From contig JAQFVV010006310.1 of the NCBI GenBank assembly GCA_028023455.1, positions 2,294,001-2,358,000 on the forward strand: 64,000 nucleotides of DNA, in the 5' to 3' direction. A program made the translations under genes and the position numbers. How positions within the stretch are numbered: the first letter of the stretch is position 1; each line of letters opens with the position of its first letter. Positions 50,396-61,734 of the stretch are shown here, in pieces. The DNA is from Epiperipatus broadwayi (lineage: Eukaryota; Onychophora; Udeonychophora; Euonychophora; Peripatidae). The notes below the pieces were generated by a model. The model saw nothing but the letters and a program-made list of their open reading frames with translations. It did not search any database and was not told where the DNA came from.

Positions 50396-52225
50396 CGATA
50401 TTTAATCTAATTTTACAAAAATAAAAATAAATAAGTAAATAAATTGGGTATAGATATATTTTTTAATTTCACAAAAGTTGAAGTTGTACATGTGCATTAA
50501 ATGACTTCTCATAAAAGCAGAATAATTGATCTCCTTGAATTGATTTTTCATTGAAAGATTCTAATTTTAGTTTTGCAATCAAATGAATGTGAAGTTACTA
50601 AACTAATGTAACATATAGCTATGTTTGAATCACTCTGAGCCCAATTGAAATGACAAAGGCACTGATAAAATTTGAAATCTGACTAGTTAATGTCCATAAT
50701 GCTGTCTTTTTTATAAAATTTAAAATAATCAATTTTAAATAAAATTTAAATAGACAACTAAAAATAAATAAAAAATTTATTTAAATATCAAAGCAGGCTT
50801 TTGTTTCTAATTGGAACCTTATCAAGATGTTTCCTCTTTTATAATCACATGAGCAAATATTCTATAACAACTCTATACAATGGACATTATTTATATTGTA
50901 TTATAATAAACATAACTAATAATATATACATATAGTGTAATGGTAAATCTAGTACATAAAGGATAAATCAAAGAAAATAATCCTAATTTAATATATAGTC
51001 CCCATATTCAGTCATTCACTATCATGTGATGAAACAAATATTAACTTAACTTTTCAAAAATACTTAGCAAAATATAACAAGTAGATCAAATTCCACATCA
51101 ATAATGTTGTTACTACACTACTGTATACAAACCTTAATATGTCTCGTGTATCTCAAAGTTTTATAGTATTTATCACAATGTATACACTACTAAATATGTA
51201 AAATTCATCAAAGTTCTTATATGTGGGGGCTAGCATAATATAAAAACTAATAAATAATACTTTAATTGCAATTGCTCAAGAATTTAATTTCATTTACTAT
51301 AACACTAATAATAAAGACATATATTTTATGTGAACAAAGTTTCTGTAGGATATGGCTGAACGCAAATGAGAATTTTGTGATTTTTATCCAACTCATAGCT
51401 TGTAGAATATAAATATAGCTGTGTAACAAGTGCAGATGAGCTCTTGCAAAATTTTTTACTAAATAATATTCATTTAAGAATTTTATATAAGGTATAATGA
51501 AAATTTAGAAATTGTAATTAAATTTATGAGACCATGTTATGAAAGCCCAATAATGATGTAACAAATAATACAAAATGCAAGTCATTATTTATAAATAATG
51601 ATTAAATAATTTTATTAACAAAATATTAATGAATAAATATTATAATAAAATAAACATAATATAAATAAAAAAATTATTATTTTTAATCACACTGAATTAA
51701 ATATAAGTGCTGTTATAAAAATAATAGAAAGTAGATTAAATGATGCTGGACTCTATGTGTTTCTAAAACACACACAAATTTATTAAAGATGGTTGCTAAC
51801 ATATAGGATATTAATACATATTTAATACCATAAAATAAAATAAAGAGATTCATCTACATTTTATAGATTTGAAATATTGCTTCTACGGAAGCACTCTATC
51901 TACAATGGTATCTACCTAGCTTTTAGCTCTTTTATTTGGGTATAACTTTTAATTCTTTATGAACAACTATGATGTCAACATGGGTCAATGTTTTATATAA
52001 CATTAAGGTCCTGAACAACAAATTCTATTTTCAATCTTTAGCCATAAACTTAACTCTTTATCTATTATTTCTAGCCTTATATTAAAAGTATATTTTAAAC
52101 ATCATTTATTTTTGAATAAACACATTTATAATATGATACCATTACTATCATATGATTAAGTAAGAAAAATAAATATAGGATCTATAAAACAAGAGCATCT
52201 CATAATCAGTATGAAAATTTACTAA
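49330..52225. other. A+T-rich DNA, nothing recognised
   Basis: Notable only for a run of G (about 49924-49932), a run of A of about 25 (50371-50395) and short TA tracts. No coding or repeat partner in this window. Confidence 0.5.
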
Positions 52226-52227
52226 TA

Positions 52228-52326
52228 TTGCTACTACTACTAATAATAATAATAATAATAATTACTACTACTAATAATAATAATAGTTATTTATTATTAT
52301 TATTATTATTGTTGTTGTTGTTGTTG

Positions 52327-52400
<74 letters not shown>

Positions 52401-52410
52401 GTTGTTGTTG

Positions 52411-52460
<50 letters not shown>
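52228..52460. repeat. Self-complementary (TAA)n/(TTA)n array with (GTT)n islands
   Basis: Starts as (CTA)/(TAA) repeats (52228-52285), turns at TAGTTATTTA into the complementary (TTA)n (to 52459), and has (GTT)n islands near 52310-52330 and 52400-52415. The two halves can pair into a hairpin of up to ~55 bp. Poly-Leu and poly-Asn frames are artefacts. Confidence 0.93.
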
Positions 52461-52469
52461 GTAGTTCAG

Positions 52470-52875
52470 CAGCAAAGGTTTATTTGTTGACAACCAAGTC
52501 AGCATACTGTGGTTTTAAATGCTCCAAAGGTACTCAAAGTTTAAACCTGGCAAGGTAAAAACTTTATCCTGATATACATTTTTCAATTTTCAATGAGTTA
52601 GTAATTGTTTAATACTTTTGTGTTACATTTTTCATTCAAAAATTCAATTAAAATCAAGTTACCCAACGATTGTTTTGGAAAACAATATGGCGACAAAGTA
52701 TTTAGACATTTTTTTTTTAAAAAAAATTTGTGAAATATATATTAAACATTATATTAAAGATAAAAAAAAAAGAAAAATGACTAATCCCAATTCATATCAG
52801 TCATGATCTGAGTAAAATGTAACTTTGATAGGGTTTAAGTTAAAAAATGATATGCTTACACTAAATGTAGAAGCT
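52470..52875. other. A+T-rich spacer, nothing recognised
   Basis: No supported feature. The 62-codon frame at 52618-52806 has no motif. Confidence 0.5.
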
Positions 52876-52879
52876 TTTG

Positions 52880-53140
52880 AACAGAAATTGAAGTTGAGAA
52901 TGATTATATTAAGATGAGTTATAAAAGAAAAGATAGTAAAAAATTTTCAGTAATAAATATAAGTGTAAAGCCGGTATATAAAAATAGAAAGTGGGTTTCA
53001 ATTCCATATTCAGTAGATATATGTAAGACATTAATAAAAGAAATTAACAATTACTGATCCAAGTGTTGTTAAAGTTATGTGCAAAGAAAGAAATGGAAGA
53101 AATGATCACAAACATAAAATAAAAGAGAACGATTCATTAC
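52880..53140 (+). pseudogene. Possible Penelope-like element linker fragment
   Basis: About 52920-53050 reads SVKPVYKNRKWVSIPYSVDI followed by CKTLIKEINNY. It resembles the region between reverse transcriptase and GIY-YIG domain of Penelope-like elements (..W.SIPY......I...L..Y.I..). No GIY-YIG motif follows and frames break, so the call is tentative; chance similarity cannot be excluded. Confidence 0.3.
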
Positions 53141-53233
53141 ACAAAATGAATATATAATGAACCAAAAATCAAGTAGGTTTATATCAGCAAAAAAACATGA
53201 ATATGATGTCAAAATGTTGAAAGTATATTATGG

Positions 53234-53375
53234 TATATAATTCAAACAATTAAAAGTCTCATTTTTCTCTTTTTTTATAAAAACTTTATTTCTTGTGTAT
53301 GTGTATATATATACAAGAAATAAAGTTTTTATAAAGAAAAAAGGAAAATGAGACTTTTAATTGTATGAATTATAT
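53234..53375. repeat. Near-perfect palindrome, ~63-bp arms
   Basis: Left arm 53234-53296 (starting TATATAATTCAAACAATTAA) is complementary to right arm 53313-53375 with only a few differences, around a 16-base loop GTATGTGTATATATAT. Centre-proximal stretches ATAAAAACTTTATTTCTTGT and ACAAGAAATAAAGTTTTTAT match exactly. No coding content. A young palindrome or MITE. Confidence 0.93.
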
Positions 53376-53379
53376 GGCT

Positions 53380-53858
53380 ATATGTAATGTATATTTTGAA
53401 AAGAAAAAAAAGATGGAGTGGTGATTAGAGGGTTTTAAACAGAAGTAAATAGATTTATATTATGGTACAATAAATGTTATTAAATTTTATATTTAAACTC
53501 CATTTTAGTATTTTTTACATTATAATACACATATATACATATATGTGTGTATTGCATATAAATGTACCACTCAGTATAAATAGAATATTTAATAAAACTA
53601 AAGACAGAATTAATAAAGAGCAAAAATATAATATAATTATTAGCCTTTATGAGGCATCATACCTTGAAGAATTTCAGTTAGAAACATATTTAAAGAAAGC
53701 GCAATTATTATATGAGGATGTTAAGACATAAAACAAATAATACATAAACATCATGAGTGTGGAGGATAGTCTAAAATAGTGCATTATATGAGTTAATGCA
53801 TTCATACTAGGTTTGTATGTAGTTGACAATAACAAACAATTTCAGAACTGTTGTACAA
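53380..53858. other. A+T-rich DNA with an unassigned open frame
   Basis: An 85-codon frame (53474-53731, ATG not confirmed as a start) ends in a stretch with mixed composition (KAQLLYEDVKT) but has no family match. Confidence 0.4.
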
Positions 53859-53861
53859 TAA

Positions 53862-53862
53862 C

Positions 53863-53898
<36 letters not shown>
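53862..53898. repeat. (TA)n-(TG)n microsatellite
   Basis: TA repeats to about 53880 passing directly into TG repeats. Confidence 0.9.
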
Positions 53899-53899
53899 A

Positions 53900-55870
53900 A
53901 AAGTGAGATAAAGATTTATGTTTGCATGGCCACACTATTTTGGTTTGGTCATTTTTAATAAATATTTTTTCTTTTTAAAATGTACAACATGAAATAACAA
54001 TATGAAGTTCCATCATTTTGTGGATAATATTTTCTGACTTTAAAAATATAATAAGTAATGAAATCATAATTGTTGTTTATCTAATTATCAGAAGAATAAA
54101 AAATTATGATTAGTTAATATATCAGAATTGTTTATTGAAAGAAAGGGGTATATTTTACTTTTTGATTTAATAAAAAAAAGTTGTCTAAAAAGACTATTTT
54201 GGAAAAATGTTAAATATTTTAAAATAATACCTTATTTTAACTTTTATTGCTAGTAAGTTAGTAACTAAAGGACAATAAGAAATTATTAAAATTATTTTCT
54301 ATAGGAAATTTTTTTCTGTAACATTTATCAATATTAATACTCTTATTTGATTTGTTATTTATATATTTATTTTTATAAAGCATACATTTTATTTACACTT
54401 TTTATCAAGAAATGAAATTTAAAAAATTTGTATGTAAAAGTTTTAATTTTTTTTTAGTTTTAGTGGGATTTATTTATTTTCTGTCAAACATATTTCATTC
54501 ATTAATTTTTTTTTAAATGCAGTTTGACAAAAAATGTGTAAATAAATATTTTTTACTAATAGTTTATATATTAATAAAAGTAATAAGTCAATTAAAAAAA
54601 TAGTAAATATTCAAATCTTTTTATTTTTTATTAAAATTCTTTAAAATATTTTTTTTTCTTTTACTTTCTAGTTTAATTTTGAAATATATAATTATAGAAA
54701 TATTAAATTTTTTTTAATAAATACAGTTTAAAAAAAGGTCTGTATTTCTATTTTTAAACAAAACTCAAAATGTCACCCTCTACTAAGAACATTGTTTAAT
54801 TCAATCTTTTCAAGAGGCTAAAAAAAATTTTTAATTTACTAAGTCATATCATTTTAATAAAAGTTCTAGTATTAAGTAAAATTAGTACTAATTAAGACAT
54901 GATTTTAAGGAAATTAATTTTCTTTTAAAGGAACAGAACCATATAGTTATATAATAATTGTAATTACCTAGGATACAAACTTAATATACTGATGATTTAA
55001 ATTGTTTTTTTGTATTAGGAAGTATATAACAAATAATGACAGGTTCTGCTCATCATTCTCAGTAGCACTAAATCTCAAACTAATCTGTAAATATCTAAAT
55101 TTTATACTGTTAATTAGAACTATTTTAACAAAATACAAATTCTCAAAAAAAAAAAAGTTTCACCAATGGCAAACTATTACTTGATTGGCTACATTAAGAT
55201 CATAAATATTTCTTATTTTGTAAATGTAACAGCAACAACTTTATATAACTAAACTATAACATGCAACATATTCCAGTGTTGTTGCAATTATTTTCTTAAG
55301 ACTTGGCTACTTATAGGATTAGTTTGAGAGTTATTATTATTAAGAATAATGAGTAAATTTCTAATATATATCATTTATATACCTACATCAATAATTATGA
55401 ATATACATAAATATTATGTACTTTTCTATTTTAAAAAAATGGAAAGACCGCTAGTAAGTATTTGCCTAAAGATTTGTGATGTTGGTATATTTGATGTAAT
55501 ATTATGGATTATTTCCATCATTTATCATTAAATGTTGAATGTATAGAAAATTTTAAACTTTATTATCAAAACAGGCTTATTTATATAAGGTTTTATCAAG
55601 AAGTGTACAATTTATAAGCGAATATGTTCATGTATAAAGAATTAAAACAAACAAGAAGAAAAAACAACAAGTATAGATATCAATGCTAATTGATAATTTT
55701 CAGTTAGGTTAAAGTTTCTTAGGAGCCAGAAAATCTATCAAAGTCTATTAATTCCTACGTCATCTTGTAGGTCATTTCAGGAGACAATCTCATGTCCTTG
55801 TCCCTCGTGGTTTTCAATTTATTTATAAAAGTTTGCCTAGGGTCAGTGCTATTGGTATCAAAAAGAAGTG
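53900..55870. other. A+T-rich DNA, nothing recognised
   Basis: Extreme A+T content with runs of T at 54445-54660. No supported feature. Confidence 0.55.
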
Positions 55871-55874
55871 AGCA

Positions 55875-56098
55875 TCTCACTTTTCAAATACAAGCAACTT
55901 TTTAGTAATAACACTCAAATAGATAACAAGTTAGTAATTACACAACGTTTTGAGTAGTATTATTCTTCGCTCTTCTTCAGGTATTGCTAACCTGACCAAT
56001 GACAATATTAGCATAGGAATTGAACTTATACCTTTAGATTCTTGAAATCTTGAATTTTAAGGCAATGCTCTAAACCAACTTAGTTATTCTGTCAAAGA
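55875..56098 (-). repeat. SINE family A, copy 2 (better preserved)
   Basis: On the minus strand: A-box-like AGTTGGTTTAGAGCATTG, then AAGGTATAAGTTCAATTCCT with a B box, then a core CCTGAAGAAGAGCGAAGAAT and CTCAAAACGTTGTGTAATTA, followed by TTATCTATTTGAGTGTTATT and AAAAAGTTGCTTGTATTTG. A/B-box spacing suits a tRNA-derived promoter. Collinear with 23835-24037. The CTGAAGAAGAGCGAA...GAAACGTTGT core is of the type conserved between unrelated metazoan SINE families. Confidence 0.8.
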
Positions 56099-56099
56099 C

Positions 56100-56595
56100 T
56101 AGTAAGTTTTTGAAAAAATATTTACATATCCTGAAATCTCAGATAATGTGTTATTGAAATGTAGTGATGTAAAGAATTAGTTAAAGATTATCTTGTATAA
56201 TTTGAAATTTTGTGATTCTAGAATAAATTATATTAAAAAGATAACGTAGTCGTTTACTGCCACCAACGATTGTGATAAATCTTGATTCCATCAATGGTGA
56301 TCAAATATTACTGGTCTGAGCATAGGGATTCTGATGCCTGGAAAACTTAATATGATTTCAGGCAGATTACCTAACATATATACAGTTAAACAATATTAGA
56401 GCTTCTATAATATTCTTTTCTAAAAAAAAAAAACTGATTTTTTTTTTTTACAAATAGCATAATCACTACTTAGAAGTTAAGAGTTGAATTTCTCTTTGCT
56501 CTTAGTTGATTTTGGTCTTTTTATTAAATTAAATAAATTATATAATAGGTTCCAATAAAACCAAGTTGCACAAAGGAACTCAGCTTTGTATTTTA
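56100..56595. other. A+T-rich spacer, nothing recognised
   Basis: No supported feature. Confidence 0.5.
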
Positions 56596-56599
56596 CAGC

Positions 56600-57345
56600 C
56601 TTTATGAAATAATTTTACTTCCAATCTTTTTTCTCGGTTTGAAAACAGCATGAGGTGTCATTACGTTAAGCAGGTTCGACTTTTCATTTATAATAATAGG
56701 GAAATTTCCAAAATGACAGCCCTATTACACCGACGTGTTTTAAATTGAGAGGCTAGAAACTAAACGTTATGTAGAACTCTTTGAAAAATCTATTTTAAAT
56801 TAATAACTTTTTTTTCATATATATATATCATTAAATAAACAAATAGATAAAGATAGTCACATTCAATGCATTGAATTCGACGTTGATTTTTAACGCGTAT
56901 TTTACTGAATAGTTTGATAATGAATATGATAACCCTCCCCCCTATGCCAAAATTAATTTTACAAAATCACAACCTGAATAATACACTTCAATTAGTGCCT
57001 GTTATTTTCTAAAACGATTCTATAGGTCACGCATCCTCATTTATAGATTTTTTTTTTAGTTTTATTTTAATAATTTCCTAATTAATTAAAAAAAAATTAT
57101 GAGAGCACACAGAAATCGCAAACTAACCATTATTTACGCTATCGAAAAATTTTAAATTATATATGTTATTTTGTATACAGAACGCGTAAATCCTCTTATC
57201 TAACATTTCTTTTTCGTTCAATTGATCAAGTTGAATATGCGTGTATGTGCACATAGATAGGCCAAAGATAAAATAGCTTTTAAATAATCCACTGTAAAGT
57301 AATAGATTTTCCATTGCTCGGAAGTTAATAAGAAGTTCGATCGCC
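56600..57345. promoter_or_regulatory. CpG-keeping island, candidate regulatory region
   Basis: By eye about 23 CpGs in ~740 bp (ACCGACGTG, TTCGACGTTG, AACGCGTATT, AACGCGTAAAT, GTTCGATCGCC), against very few per kb in most of the window, while the A+T content stays high. The region contains no repeat matched elsewhere here. In a genome with CpG loss, kept CpG suggests germline-unmethylated DNA, as at promoters or enhancers, or a recently inserted element. Which one is not decided by the sequence. TTTTTATTAAATTAAATAA-type TATA-like tracts are too common here to use. Confidence 0.35.
57123..57314 (-). CDS. Short hypothetical frame inside the CpG island
   Basis: 63 codons starting with ATG at 57314 in a favourable context (GCAATGG: purine at -3, G at +4). 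The product would have a hydrophobic N-terminal third (MENLLLYSGLFKSYFIFGLS) and a charged middle (QLNEKEMLDKR). No family recognised. Possible GT donors (GCGTAAAT) lie near its end, so a first exon is conceivable. It is listed only because it is the one ATG frame within a CpG-keeping region; it is more likely chance than gene. Confidence 0.12.
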   Translation of the reverse strand: MENLLLYSGLFKSYFIFGLSMCTYTHIQLDQLNEKEMLDKRIYAFCIQNNIYNLKFFDSVNNG

Positions 57346-57489
57346 AGGCATTATCCGTGGACCTTAAATTCCAGAGCTTACATCTCTACCACCATATCAA
57401 ACCATACAGGATAGTTATCCAAAGAAAACAAAAGTATTATTCATCAGGATTGCTAAATGCTAAAATTGAGGGTTTAATTTTTTTTTCTT

Positions 57490-57655
57490 TACGACTAACA
57501 ATTAGATATATGGGAGTGGTTAGGTGTTGAGTACTTGGAATAAAAATATTAAGCCTGCTTATAGCCTGACAAAAAAATTAAATGTTATCTAGTCAAGATT
57601 GAAACCCTTGACTATGGGCGTATTAAGTGGATATGTTCACCGCTATATCATGAGA
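57490..57655 (-). repeat. tRNA-headed SINE, family D
   Basis: The minus strand from about 57655 reads GTCTCATGATATAGCGGTGA, then ACATATCCACTTAATACGCC, then GTCAAGGGTTTCAATCTTGAC. This follows a tRNA: acceptor-like start, A box TAGCGGTGAA, an anticodon-arm position, and a T-arm with perfect GTCAA/TTGAC stem and B box GGGTTTCAATC. The 3' acceptor strand is decayed. A short body of ~90 bp follows. No other copy in this window. Confidence 0.6.
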
Positions 57656-57659
57656 CTTT

Positions 57660-58335
57660 CTATGTATAACAAACTCATATATTTTGCAAACAATTAAATG
57701 GTCTTTATATATTTAAGTTTTTCAACTCTTTTTCTAAATGTCTTCTTACATTCTTATTAAAGATGAAAGTCAAGTGGACCGCACTTTTACCAATATTGAA
57801 CAATTTAACTTCTATGGTCTATAGATTTCCCCCCTACCTTTCAACTAACAGAGTTTAATGAAAAATCAATCAGTATTTGCTGGATATAACTTATGAGATC
57901 ATGCCTAAAAATTAATTGACACTCCATCAAACATAATAATGCAAATCTCTATTTAAGCAACTTTGCATCATTCAACTTGATATTAAAGTTTGAAAGTATT
58001 TTAGAAGCAATTTAATTAAAACTTCTTTAGCATTGACTTAAAGTTAATATTAATTTAGTTTGTGGCATCTATAGCATTTTTTAATATTCTTTTAAGCAGC
58101 AGTTACAATGCCAATGAAAATGTAATCAATTTCTGCTGGATATATATTTCTATATAAGTGACATTATTGACAATTTGGAAATCAGTTGACATTCCACTCA
58201 ATATAGATGCAATTTTATTTAGCAAAACTTTCAATTTGATCTTGAAGTTTGAATGTAATTAGTTATTCACATATTTAAATGTTTATTTGAAAATCAAAGT
58301 TATTTAAAAGTGAGTTTGATTTAAAAGCCCTACCT
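57660..58335. other. A+T-rich DNA, nothing recognised
   Basis: Two segments (about 57850-58010 and 58100-58260) share GAAAATGTAATCA or GAAAAATCAATCAG, TTGCTGGATATAACTTATGA or TGCTGGATATATATTTCTAT, TTGACA(C/T)TCCA and GCAA..TTTAGC in the same order. They look like an old ~250-bp direct repeat. Otherwise featureless. Confidence 0.45.
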
Positions 58336-58341
58336 TGTCTA

Positions 58342-58478
58342 TTAGCCAGCTATTTTTTTTTTTAAAGGGTCATAGCATCGGCCGGGACGCGAACCCGCAA
58401 CTCGGGAAACTGCCTGCAAGTGCAAGGCAGTCGCGCTGACCTCTCGACCACCAATGCAAGACTTAGCCAGCTATTTTT
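58342..58478 (-). mobile_element. tRNA-like retroposon with 16-bp target-site duplications
   Basis: TTAGCCAGCTATTTTT occurs at 58342-58357 and again at 58463-58478 as a perfect direct repeat. Between them, on the minus strand, 58457-58375 folds as an 83-nt tRNA: acceptor GCATTGG/CCGATGC (7 pairs, one G-U), D-arm GTCG/CGAC with A box, an anticodon-arm TGCCT/AGGCA, a longer variable region, and a T-arm CGGG/CCCG with B box GGTTCGCGTCC. A short TATGACCCTTT and an A-run follow. The anticodon loop is 9 nt by this pairing, and the variable region is class II (Leu/Ser) size, so the isotype is unclear. Target duplications plus the A-tail mark it as a LINE-mobilised retroposon, probably a minimal SINE rather than a working tRNA gene. 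Confidence 0.85.
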
Positions 58479-58671
58479 ATTTTATGTAATGAACACATTA
58501 GCCAATTAATTTTTTTTTCTGTAGTATTAGATTTTTGTGAAGTGATTTTAATGTAAATTAATAAAATAATTGCATTATAGAAATTAAATATTTCATTAAA
58601 AAATAATATTTTGTGAAATTTCATATGCTAGTGAAATAACTATAAATATTTGATACGATGTGTTACAAAGT

Positions 58672-58711
58672 CAGGAGTTTCTGGGCACAGGCTATATACC
58701 CAGAAATCCTG
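58672..58711. repeat. Short hairpin
   Basis: CAGGAGTTTCTGGG (58672-58685) pairs with CCCAGAAATCCTG (58699-58711) with a couple of mismatches around a 13-base loop. It could be the end of an old element. Confidence 0.5.
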
Positions 58712-58714
58712 TTA

Positions 58715-59655
58715 GGTTAAACATTTAATCCTTCTAAAGCCCTTACATATCTTAATAAACTCATCTATTTATTTTTGTAGCTCTGATTCCGTTCTTTTTT
58801 TCTCCTATCACATTTTAATAAAACCTCTTGCAACCGATAAATTTTTTATTCTTATATGATTTTTTTTGTTATAAAAATCTATACAAAAATCATAAAATCC
58901 TTATCACATTCCCCTTTTCACCTTTAAATGTTTCCCCACTCTTCATATAATTTATCTTGATTGACTTTCAACACTCTACGCTTAAAAAATAAGTGTTCAA
59001 TAATAACTTTCCCAACTCTACTAGACTGTAAGTACAATCCAAATCCTTATTCTGTTGTTGCCTTTTCCCCCTGGTATTGGAAGCTCTGCTTCTACGTTCT
59101 ATAAGAAATATTTTTCATGATTATCATACATCCCTTTTTATATAATTCTGTAAACTCCAAATTATTATTTTTTATTTATATTCGCTTTCCAAAACTTTTT
59201 TTTATCTTTCTAATCAACTTATCTACTCTTTTCCCCTCCCCGTCTCTCATAATAATATACTTGGAATACATTTTCTACATATTTATTCTATTTCACATAA
59301 AAATTCATGGGAAAATATTGTCTATTTAATAACTCTACATATTATAAAACTTTTTTTGCCTATGGATTTGATGTCCACTTCACTTACTGGAATTGAACAC
59401 TGTTTTTACCAATCTATTTTCACTCATTTATTATAACCCTAATAATATTTCACCTTGAAAAGCTTCATTTATTGTCCATAGTTTTCTGTAAAAAGCATAT
59501 CTATTTACAGAGTGTTTTATAATTTTATGCTGCCCAAATGTGGATACATTTTTTGCTGCCCCTCTGAATTATTTTGAATAAGCTATAAAAATAACAAAAT
59601 GTAATTAAAAAGGACCTGAACTCAGTCTTTCAAGATTCCTACAGCTATTCACTCT
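58715..59655. other. Unassigned; pyrimidine-rich on the plus strand
   Basis: About 58780-59340 is pyrimidine-rich, i.e. A/G-rich on the minus strand, like retroelement coding strands. No motif survives in the minus frames, so I cannot call an element. Confidence 0.4.
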
Positions 59656-59659
59656 ATCT

Positions 59660-59830
59660 TATATAACTGATACACATGTATATTGGAGATCATTTATTTT
59701 TTTCACATGTATGTGATCATGTGCATCAGTTGCATAGCTGTAGGAATATTAAAAGTCTGAATTCAAGTCCCTTCTAATTACATTATGTTTAGTAGAGATA
59801 ATATGCTTATATTTGAAAAATAGCAAAACA
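59660..59830 (+). repeat. SINE family C, diverged copy
   Basis: ATTGGAGATCATTTATTTTT and TTCACATGTATGTGAT, followed by TAGCTGTAGGAATATTAAAA, CTGAATTCAAGTCCCTTCTAAT (B-box position) and an A-rich tail, follow the order of the 19972-20165 copy. Confidence 0.6.
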
Positions 59831-59834
59831 CAAA

Positions 59835-61590
59835 TACATAAAAAAATATACAACTTCAATGCTTACAAATTATATTATTTGCTTTCATACATAAAAATTC
59901 ACTTTTTATATACTTACATTGTAAACTGCTGTTATGCTTGAATGTAAATTGGTTTTATTAATTTTAATTTAAAACTAATATCATCCCCTTGAAGTATCAG
60001 TGTTAGAAAAATAAGTAATGCTATTATTAAATTTGGAAACAATGCATTTAAATGACAAAACAGTCAAATAATCTCAAAATTTCTAGCACCAGTTTTGTAA
60101 GAAGATTAGATAATTAACTTCTCTTTTAGAAATTTAAGAGGAACTAATAAATGCTGTTTACACAATTCATGTTCTTATCACAATAAAAAATTAAAGACAT
60201 CAGAATGTTTGCTGATGTTATATTTTAATAAATTATTTTATTGACAATATATATTGCCATTATCAGTTAACTTATCATATAATAATGGTCTCATTTGAAC
60301 AAAGTGGTAAAATAAAATTAACTAGTAAAAACATGTTCTTATCTTTATATTCCTAATCTGTCACCCACAAACTATCTTGTCAAGATTAAACACATTGCAC
60401 ATTAGTGAACAACCTGTCTTTCTATTTGTTTTGTATTCTATTTAAAAATTTCAGTTTATTTTAAACCACAGCTGCCATTAATTCTAAGCTAAAGTAATTA
60501 ATATATACTAATTGGAAATGCCCATTAAATGCCTATCCAGTACAATTTTATGGATATCTCCAGAAACATAACACACTGCAGCAGTAAGGTAGAATAAATA
60601 GACTTTACTCCAGGAGTAGATTTACATATCTTGAATAATTCCTGTAACAAAAGAATTATTATAATTCTTAAATCAAAATAACATTATAAAGAAAAGTCAC
60701 TAATTAAGTTACAAATGAAAAAAAAAAAAACTCAATCAGAAGTTCTGTCTAAATAATATGCCAATTTTCAGTCCATTTTAGAAGTCAAAATAGTTTTAAA
60801 AAATAAAATTTGATTACTGATACAATGTATTTGTATTCATTTATTTAAAAACAGATATTTTGATTTTTAATTAAGTTCAAATTTTATATCTTATCTAGAA
60901 ATGATATTATAATCTCTATTGTAATAAATAATTAATAATAATTATCAATGTATTTATGTGAAGTGGATAATGTCAAAGATATGGGTACAAGAAGTTTGAC
61001 TCTTCTCAATCAATTGCAGTAATTTCAAATATTAATTGTACAAAAAAAAAAATAGCAGACTGTAATAAATATATTCTTTTATTAAATAATGTTTTCTGTT
61101 TGTTGTATTCCAATCAGTTAATTATAATTGCATATGACCATGAAGATAATGACGAAAAGCTGTGCAAATAATTGAGTCAATTGCCAAAATATTTTCTAAA
61201 GCTGATTTTGAGAGGTGTGGAAAGCGATTCAAGTCAGTATCTGGGAATATTGCATTAAGAAAGTAAACGTTTTAAGTTTATATTTTATTATTAACAACTA
61301 TGATTTTATTATCTTTTCCCAATATTTATAATAAATATTTATACCTTTTATAGAATGTTTAATTTAATAATTTTTTTTATTAATTTATAACTTATTCTTC
61401 TAAAAACTAAATGTTTAATTAACTTTCATTTATTATCATTCAGTTTTATTTTTATTACAAAGCTTTTTTTACACTTTCTTAATAGTAAAATTATATATAT
61501 ATAACCATTAGAAATCAGTCAACACTTAGACAACCCCAATATAGATAACAATCAACAATCTCAAACTATTGTCAAGACAACCTCCTTTTA
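59835..61590. other. A+T-rich DNA, nothing recognised
   Basis: No supported feature. A poly-A run lies at about 60719-60730. Confidence 0.5.
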
Positions 61591-61640
61591 ACAATATATA
61601 TATATATATAACGTCCGTGTATTTTAGTATAGTAATAGAA

Positions 61641-61730
61641 TGGCATATTTTAAAGATTAAGATCCATAAATCATGGTCCACTTTATTATCTTCAGTACTC
61701 AAACTTGTTAGGAACTCCAAAAACAATAAA
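61641..61730 (+). repeat. SINE family B, diverged copy
   Basis: AAGATCCATAAATCATGGTC, then CAGTACTCAAACTTGTTAGG and AACTCCAAAAACAATAAA, follow the order of the 23437-23555 copy. A (TA)n of about 15 bp lies just before it (61595-61610). Confidence 0.6.
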
Positions 61731-61734
61731 ACTT

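Noticed and set aside
58375-58457. Functional tRNA gene
   Set aside because: Target-site duplications, an A-run and an irregular 9-nt anticodon loop favour a retroposed copy.
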